Shown here one piece after another: positions 6,487-10,834 of a stretch of DNA of 10,834 bases. The notes beneath the pieces are model-generated. The model saw nothing but the letters and a program-made list of their open reading frames with translations. It searched no databases and was not told where the DNA came from. Positions within the stretch are counted from its first letter, which is position 1; every line of letters begins with the position of its first letter. The DNA is taken from positions 1 to 10,834 of the forward strand of contig CAJBJW010000264.1 of the NCBI GenBank assembly GCA_903953455.1. The letters run 5' to 3'. The stretch is from an uncultured Pseudomonadota bacterium (GTDB taxonomy: Bacteria; Pseudomonadota; Gammaproteobacteria; Methylococcales; Methylomonadaceae). The translations under genes were made by a program, and so were the position numbers.

Positions 6487-7281
6487 ATGCAACCCATGCT
6501 AAATATTGCTGTTCGTGCAGCACGCAGCGCAGGCGAAATCATTCTTCGCTCAGCAGACAAAGCCTCACATCTCGCCGTTGACTCAAAAGGTAAAAATGAC
6601 TTTGCCACTGAAATTGACCGACTTGCTGAGAAAGAAATCATTTCTATCATTAAGGCCGCTTACCCAGAACACAGCATTCTTGCTGAAGAAAGCGGTGAAC
6701 ATGCCGGCAATGACTTTGTTTGGGTCATCGACCCGCTCGATGGCACAACCAATTTTATTCATGGTTTTCCGCAATATGCTGTGTCTATTGCGCTCAAATA
6801 CAAAAACCGTATTGAAATCGGTGTGGTTTACGATCCCCTACGTGAAGAATTATTTACGGCAAAACGCGGTGGTGGTGCGATGCTCAATAATCGTCGTCTT
6901 CGTGTCACTGGTTTAACCAGTATGAAAGGTGCGTTAATTGGCACTGGATTCCCCTTCAAAGTTCCTCAACATTTAGATGCATATTTAAATATGTTCCGTG
7001 CAATTACGATTGATTCTGCCGGCATTCGTCGTGCTGGTTCAGCCGCGCTTGATTTAGCTTACTTAGCCGCAGGTCGACTTGACGCATTTTGGGAAATTGA
7101 ATTAAAAGAATGGGATATGGCTGCGGGCATTTTACTTGTCAAAGAAGCGGGCGGTGTTGCCACTGATTTTTCCTTTAATGATAATTACTTAACTTCAGGT
7201 AATTTAATTGCCGGCAGTCCACGTATGCATCAGTTGATGTATCAGTTAATTGAACCGCACGTAACTCCTGCATTAAAGTAA
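6487..7281 (+). CDS. suhB: Inositol monophosphatase family protein SuhB
   Basis: Mg-dependent, Li-sensitive phosphatase fold. In E. coli SuhB hydrolyses inositol-1-phosphate in vitro and also takes part in the rRNA transcription antitermination complex with NusA. The 264 residues (E. coli 267) carry the three metal-site motifs: LAEESG (65-70), WVIDPLDGTTNF (79-90, with D82 and D85) and EWDMAAGILLVKEAGG (208-223, with D210). GTGFPFK (152-158) and RRAGSAALDLAY (181-192) are typical of the bacterial SuhB branch. The ATG at 6487 is chosen because MQPMLNIAVRAAR matches the E. coli start MHPMLNIAVRAAR; no clear Shine-Dalgarno precedes it. It is divergent from trmJ and followed 13 bases later by alr, so the two may share a transcript. 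Confidence 0.95.
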   Translation: MQPMLNIAVRAARSAGEIILRSADKASHLAVDSKGKNDFATEIDRLAEKEIISIIKAAYPEHSILAEESGEHAGNDFVWVIDPLDGTTNFIHGFPQYAVSIALKYKNRIEIGVVYDPLREELFTAKRGGGAMLNNRRLRVTGLTSMKGALIGTGFPFKVPQHLDAYLNMFRAITIDSAGIRRAGSAALDLAYLAAGRLDAFWEIELKEWDMAAGILLVKEAGGVATDFSFNDNYLTSGNLIAGSPRMHQLMYQLIEPHVTPALK

Positions 7282-7294
7282 TCACGCAGACTTT

Positions 7295-8377
7295 ATGATT
7301 CGTACCACCTACGCTGTCATCCATTTAGAGGCTATTGCGCACAATGTTGCGCAAGTGCGTTTAGCTGCGCCAAATTCAAAAATTATGGCGGTGATTAAAG
7401 CTAATGCCTATGGGCATGGCCTGCAACGCGTCGCTCACGCACTTGAGCCATTTGTTGAAGGTTTTGCCGTAGCGCGAGTGCAAGAAGGTGTGCGTTTGCG
7501 TAAAGCGGGTATTAAACAGCGAATTGTGGTACTAGAAGGCTTTACGCATATTCAAGAACTTGATGACTTATGTCATTATCAACTTGAAGCGTCCATTCAC
7601 TCCGCACATCAATTAACCATTTTAAACTCACAAACTGCGCCCGAATTACTCACTGCATGGGTCAAAATCGATACCGGCATGAATCGACTTGGCTTTAAAC
7701 CACCCGAAATACCTGATGTGTATGAACAGTTAACACACAGCACAGCAGTCAAAAAGCCAATCAATTTCATGACGCATTTCGCCAATGCTGATGACAAAAA
7801 TGATCCGAAAACCCTTAAGCAAATCAGCTTATTTAATGACTTAACCGCTGAATATAGCGGTGAAAAAAGTATGGCAAACTCTGCGGGTATTTTAGCTTGG
7901 AAAGCCGCGCAAACTGATTGGGTTCGAGCAGGAATTATGCTTTACGGTATTTCACCATTTGCAGAGATATCGGGCATTGATTTAGGCTTAAAACCGCTCA
8001 TGAGTTTACATTCACGTTTGATTGCGGTACGTGATGTAGATGCTGGCGAGACGGTAGGTTATAACGGTTCATGGAGAAGTTCACATGCCACCAAAATTGG
8101 CGTAATTGCCATTGGTTATGGTGATGGATATCCACGTTACGCCAAAAATGGTACACCAGTGCTTATCAACGGGTCATTAGTGCCCTTAGTTGGGCGTGTA
8201 TCAATGGATATGATTACCGTGGATTTAGGTCCCTATTCAAGCGCACAAGCAGGGGACAGCGTCACGTTATGGGGAGAGCACCTGCCAATTGAAACGATTG
8301 CGCAGTATGCAGATACGATTGCCTACACGCTAGTTTGTGGTGTCACTCCACGCGTTGATATTTTAGAATCATCATAA
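7295..8377 (+). CDS. alr: Alanine racemase, PLP-dependent
   Basis: Interconverts L- and D-alanine with pyridoxal phosphate and supplies D-alanine for peptidoglycan; a cytoplasmic enzyme. It is 360 residues, near the 359 of E. coli Alr. The N-terminal TIM barrel has the PLP-lysine motif AVIKANAYGHG with K35 (32-42) and Y39. The opposite catalytic base is Y256 in VGYNGSW, within the C-terminal beta domain. KIDTGMNRLGF, GIMLYG, GYGDGYPR and the VGRVSMDMITVDLG block are all family hallmarks. The spelling closely follows the proteobacterial Alr/DadX type; no linked catabolic dadA is present, so a biosynthetic role is more likely. It starts 13 bases after suhB with only a weak ribosome site. Sequence looks intact. 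Confidence 0.96.
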   Translation: MIRTTYAVIHLEAIAHNVAQVRLAAPNSKIMAVIKANAYGHGLQRVAHALEPFVEGFAVARVQEGVRLRKAGIKQRIVVLEGFTHIQELDDLCHYQLEASIHSAHQLTILNSQTAPELLTAWVKIDTGMNRLGFKPPEIPDVYEQLTHSTAVKKPINFMTHFANADDKNDPKTLKQISLFNDLTAEYSGEKSMANSAGILAWKAAQTDWVRAGIMLYGISPFAEISGIDLGLKPLMSLHSRLIAVRDVDAGETVGYNGSWRSSHATKIGVIAIGYGDGYPRYAKNGTPVLINGSLVPLVGRVSMDMITVDLGPYSSAQAGDSVTLWGEHLPIETIAQYADTIAYTLVCGVTPRVDILESS

Positions 8378-8406
8378 CCTTGATAATAAATAAAAAAACC
8401 CACTTC

Positions 8407-8435
8407 TTTACTACGAAATTAAATCACTCTAAAAT
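8407..8435 (+). promoter_or_regulatory. Candidate sigma-70 promoter of the suf operon
   Basis: TTTACT (8407-8412, 4 of 6) and TAAAAT (8430-8435, 5 of 6) are separated by the ideal 17 bases in the 93-base gap between alr and sufB. Transcription would begin near 8442, about 29 bases before the sufB ATG. No IscR or SufR site was recognised. Confidence 0.5.
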
Positions 8436-8470
8436 AGATCTCATAATTTACTGCTGAGAAAAATTCTGCT

Positions 8471-9919
8471 ATGTCTGCAAATAACGACGAAATAAATAAT
8501 TTACTTAATCAAGATTACAAACAAGGCTTCATCACTGACATTCAAGCAGATACATTTCCTGTCGGCTTAAATGAAGATGTCATCGCGAAATTATCCAAAG
8601 TGAAAAACGAGCCCGAATTTATGCTCGAGTATCGTTTAAAAGCCTTTCGCCACTGGCAAACGATGCCCTCACCTGATTGGGCGCAACTCAAGATTGAGCC
8701 AATTGATTATCAAGAAATCAGTTATTACTCTGCGCCAAAATCCAAAGACAATGGACCAAAAAGTTTAGATGAAATTGATCCCGAAATTTTGGAAGCTTAT
8801 AAAAAATTGGGTATTCCGCTTGCAGAACAAGAACAATTAGCCGGAATCGCCGTTGATGCGGTTTTTGACAGTGTGTCTGTGGCAACGACGTTTAAAAGTA
8901 AATTACACGAAGTAGGCGTCATTTTCTGCCCCATTTCAGAAGCCATTCGAGAACATCCAGAACTCATCAAGCAATATTTAAGTTCTGTTGTGCCTGTTGG
9001 TGATAACTTTTTTGCGGCGTTAAATTCGGCTGTATTTACGGATGGCTCGTTTGTCTATATTCCAAAAGGCGTACGCTGCCCGATGGAGCTTTCAACGTAT
9101 TTTAGAATTAATGCGAGCAACACAGGGCAATTTGAGCGAACATTGATTATTGCTGATGAAGGCAGTTATGTATCGTATCTTGAAGGTTGCTCTGCGCCAC
9201 AGCGTGATGAAAACCAACTTCATGCGGCGGTGGTTGAACTCGTCACACTCAAAGATGCGCAAATTAAATATTCAACCGTGCAAAATTGGTACCCTGGTGA
9301 TAAAGAAGGGAAAGGCGGTATTTATAACTTTGTGACCAAACGCGCTGATTGTCGCGGTGAAAACTCAAAAGTATCATGGACGCAAGTGGAAACCGGCTCA
9401 GCGATTACGTGGAAATACCCAAGTTGCGTGTTAACGGGTGATAATTCAGTGGGTGAATTTTACTCGGTTGCGGTGACCAATAATTTGCAGCAAGCCGATA
9501 CCGGCACCAAGATGATTCATATTGGAAAAAACACCACAAGCACCATTATTTCCAAAGGAATATCAGCGGGCAGAGCGCAAAATACCTATCGCGGACTCGT
9601 TAAAATCTTAAAAAGCGCTGAAAATGCACGAAACTACACACAATGCGATTCACTCCTCGTAGGCGATAAATGCGGTGCGCATACTTTCCCTTACGTTGAG
9701 GTGAAACAACCTACCGCGCAAATTGAACATGAAGCCACGACGTCTAAAATCAGCGAAGATCAATTGTTTTTCTGTCAGCAACGCGGCTTATCCGCGGAAG
9801 ACGCGGTATCAATGATTGTGAACGGCTTTTGTAAACAAGTCTTTAAAGAATTGCCGATGGAATTTGCCGTTGAAGCACAGGCGCTACTTGGCCTAAGTTT
9901 AGAAGGTAGTGTTGGCTAA
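8471..9919 (+). CDS. sufB: Fe-S cluster assembly scaffold protein SufB
   Basis: Core subunit of the SufBCD complex, on which Fe-S clusters are built from sulfur delivered by SufS and its partner. It has 482 residues against 495 in E. coli. The C-terminal beta-helix core is very conserved: YLEGCSAP with C240 (E. coli C254), YSTVQNWYPGD, ETGSAITWKYPSC, QADTGTKMIHIG, NFTQCD-like NYTQCDS with C392 (E. coli C405, the cluster/sulfur site) and IEHEATTS with H420 and E421. The end, NGFCKQVFKELPMEFAVEAQALL, is the usual SufB tail. The N-terminal region after YYSAPK lacks the cysteine cluster found there in E. coli, explaining the shorter length. First gene of the suf run; preceded by its own promoter, with a weak ribosome site. 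Confidence 0.97.
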   Translation: MSANNDEINNLLNQDYKQGFITDIQADTFPVGLNEDVIAKLSKVKNEPEFMLEYRLKAFRHWQTMPSPDWAQLKIEPIDYQEISYYSAPKSKDNGPKSLDEIDPEILEAYKKLGIPLAEQEQLAGIAVDAVFDSVSVATTFKSKLHEVGVIFCPISEAIREHPELIKQYLSSVVPVGDNFFAALNSAVFTDGSFVYIPKGVRCPMELSTYFRINASNTGQFERTLIIADEGSYVSYLEGCSAPQRDENQLHAAVVELVTLKDAQIKYSTVQNWYPGDKEGKGGIYNFVTKRADCRGENSKVSWTQVETGSAITWKYPSCVLTGDNSVGEFYSVAVTNNLQQADTGTKMIHIGKNTTSTIISKGISAGRAQNTYRGLVKILKSAENARNYTQCDSLLVGDKCGAHTFPYVEVKQPTAQIEHEATTSKISEDQLFFCQQRGLSAEDAVSMIVNGFCKQVFKELPMEFAVEAQALLGLSLEGSVG

Positions 9920-9970
9920 TTTCGCCAATTATCATTAAAAAATACGTTTTATTTTGGAATACACATACAC

Positions 9971-10714
9971 ATGCTAAAAATTAAAGATTTAACCGTCAAT
10001 ATCGGCACCAAAGAAATTCTCAAAGGTTTAAACCTCAATGTGAAAGCAGGTGAAATTCACGCGATTATGGGGCCAAATGGCGCGGGTAAAAGTACCCTTT
10101 CACACGTTTTATCGGGTAAATCAGGTTATGAAGTCACAGGCGGTAGCGTCACGTATAACGGAAAAGATTTACTTGAGATGCCCGCTGAAATTCGGGCGCG
10201 TGAAGGTGTTTTTTTAGCGTTTCAATATCCTGTTGAAATTGCTGGCGTCACCAATGTGTATTTACTCAAAGCCGCGCTTAACGCCATTCGCAAACATAAA
10301 GGCCTCAGCGAAGTAGATGCGATGGATTTTCTCACCCTCGTTAAAAGTAAAACCAAAGCACTCGATATGGATGAAAAATTCTTATATCGTGCCGTGAATG
10401 AAGGGTTTTCGGGTGGCGAGAAAAAACGTAATGAAATTTTGCAAATGGCGATGCTCGAGCCGCAACTGTGTATTTTGGATGAAACCGATTCAGGTCTTGA
10501 TATTGACGCACTTCGCATTGTGGCTGATGGCGTCAATGCACTGCGCTCAGAAAATCGCGCCTTTATTATGGTCACGCATTATCAGCGTTTACTTGATTAT
10601 ATTAAGCCCGATTTTGTACACGTTTTGGCGGATGGCAAAATCGTTAAATCTGGCGGCGCGGAACTCGCGCTTGAGCTTGAAGAAAAAGGTTATGGTTGGT
10701 TGGAGCAAGCATGA
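9971..10714 (+). CDS. sufC: Fe-S cluster assembly ATPase SufC
   Basis: Soluble ABC-type ATPase that binds SufB and SufD and drives the conformational change needed for cluster assembly. It is 247 residues (E. coli 248). The nucleotide-binding domain shows Walker A GPNGAGKST (34-42 region, K40), the Q-loop in LAFQYP (about 82-87, Q85), the SufC-type signature FSGGEKKRNE (146-155), Walker B LCILDETDSGLD with D170 and E171, and the switch histidine H203 in VTHYQRLL. The signature spelled with EKKRNE and the absence of membrane partners separate SufC from transport ABC proteins. It begins 51 bases after sufB and its stop overlaps the sufD start (ATGA). Confidence 0.97.
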   Translation: MLKIKDLTVNIGTKEILKGLNLNVKAGEIHAIMGPNGAGKSTLSHVLSGKSGYEVTGGSVTYNGKDLLEMPAEIRAREGVFLAFQYPVEIAGVTNVYLLKAALNAIRKHKGLSEVDAMDFLTLVKSKTKALDMDEKFLYRAVNEGFSGGEKKRNEILQMAMLEPQLCILDETDSGLDIDALRIVADGVNALRSENRAFIMVTHYQRLLDYIKPDFVHVLADGKIVKSGGAELALELEEKGYGWLEQA

Positions 10715-10834
10715 AAACAGACACTTCATGGCTCAACACGTTTCGGCAATCTGACTTAACACACTTTGAGCAAACAAGTTTTCCCTCGCAACGGTTGGAA
10801 GATTGGCGTTATACCAATGTTTCCGCTATTGAGA
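10711..10834 (+). CDS. sufD: SufD, N-terminal fragment (cut by window end)
   Basis: Partner of SufB and SufC in the assembly complex. Only the first 41 codons are present: MKTDTSWLNTFRQSD, then FPSQRLEDWRYTNVSAIE. The segment FPSQRLEDWRYTNV matches the characteristic lead-in of SufD proteins (a P-x-x-R/K-x-E-x-W-R/K-Y-T pattern). The ATG overlaps the sufC stop as ATGA, indicating coupled translation. The identification rests on this short motif plus the expected sufB-sufC-sufD order. The window ends in frame without a stop. Confidence 0.88.
   Translation, partial: MKTDTSWLNTFRQSDLTHFEQTSFPSQRLEDWRYTNVSAIE

Noticed and set aside
8393..8418. IscR type-2-like site (AAAACCCA) before sufB
   Set aside because: Only the left half resembles the consensus; the right half does not match.

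Overview
The window looks like chromosomal housekeeping DNA from a gammaproteobacterium of moderately low GC content. RF3, SuhB, TrmJ, RlmH, PhoB and PhoR all resemble their Escherichia coli counterparts closely in motifs and length, and the arms of intergenic DNA are AT-rich. Iron-sulfur assembly genes of the Suf type sit beside suhB and trmJ. In E. coli the isc cluster lies there instead. I cannot name the genus from sequence alone; a host-associated or environmental group such as Legionellales is only a guess.

Left part (1-2664, minus strand): a three-gene run phoB, phoR and a DUF502 membrane protein, transcribed leftwards. The promoter region to the right of phoB (2665-2949) carries a good Pho box (2813-2830) with a -10 hexamer spaced as in E. 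coli phoA, so the run is probably induced by phosphate limitation and autoregulated. The same 285 bases also hold the divergent promoter and leader of prfC.

Middle (2950-6391): prfC (peptide chain release factor 3, plus strand) ends in two hairpins, the second a likely terminator. About 500 bases without a recognisable gene follow. Then come rlmH and trmJ, two SPOUT-family RNA methyltransferases in a tightly coupled minus-strand pair (2-base gap).

Right part (6392-10834, plus strand): a divergent intergenic region with a perfect 11-base dyad separates trmJ from suhB. After suhB come alr (13-base gap), then a promoter and the suf genes sufB, sufC and the first 41 codons of sufD, which overlaps sufC by ATGA and runs off the window. 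SufB, SufC and SufD form the scaffold/ATPase complex that assembles Fe-S clusters.

No tRNA, rRNA, CRISPR array, insertion sequence or phage gene is visible, and I did not find a convincing new multi-gene system. The items most worth a second look are regulatory: the interlocked phoB/prfC promoters, the palindrome in the prfC promoter spacer and the trmJ/suhB dyad.
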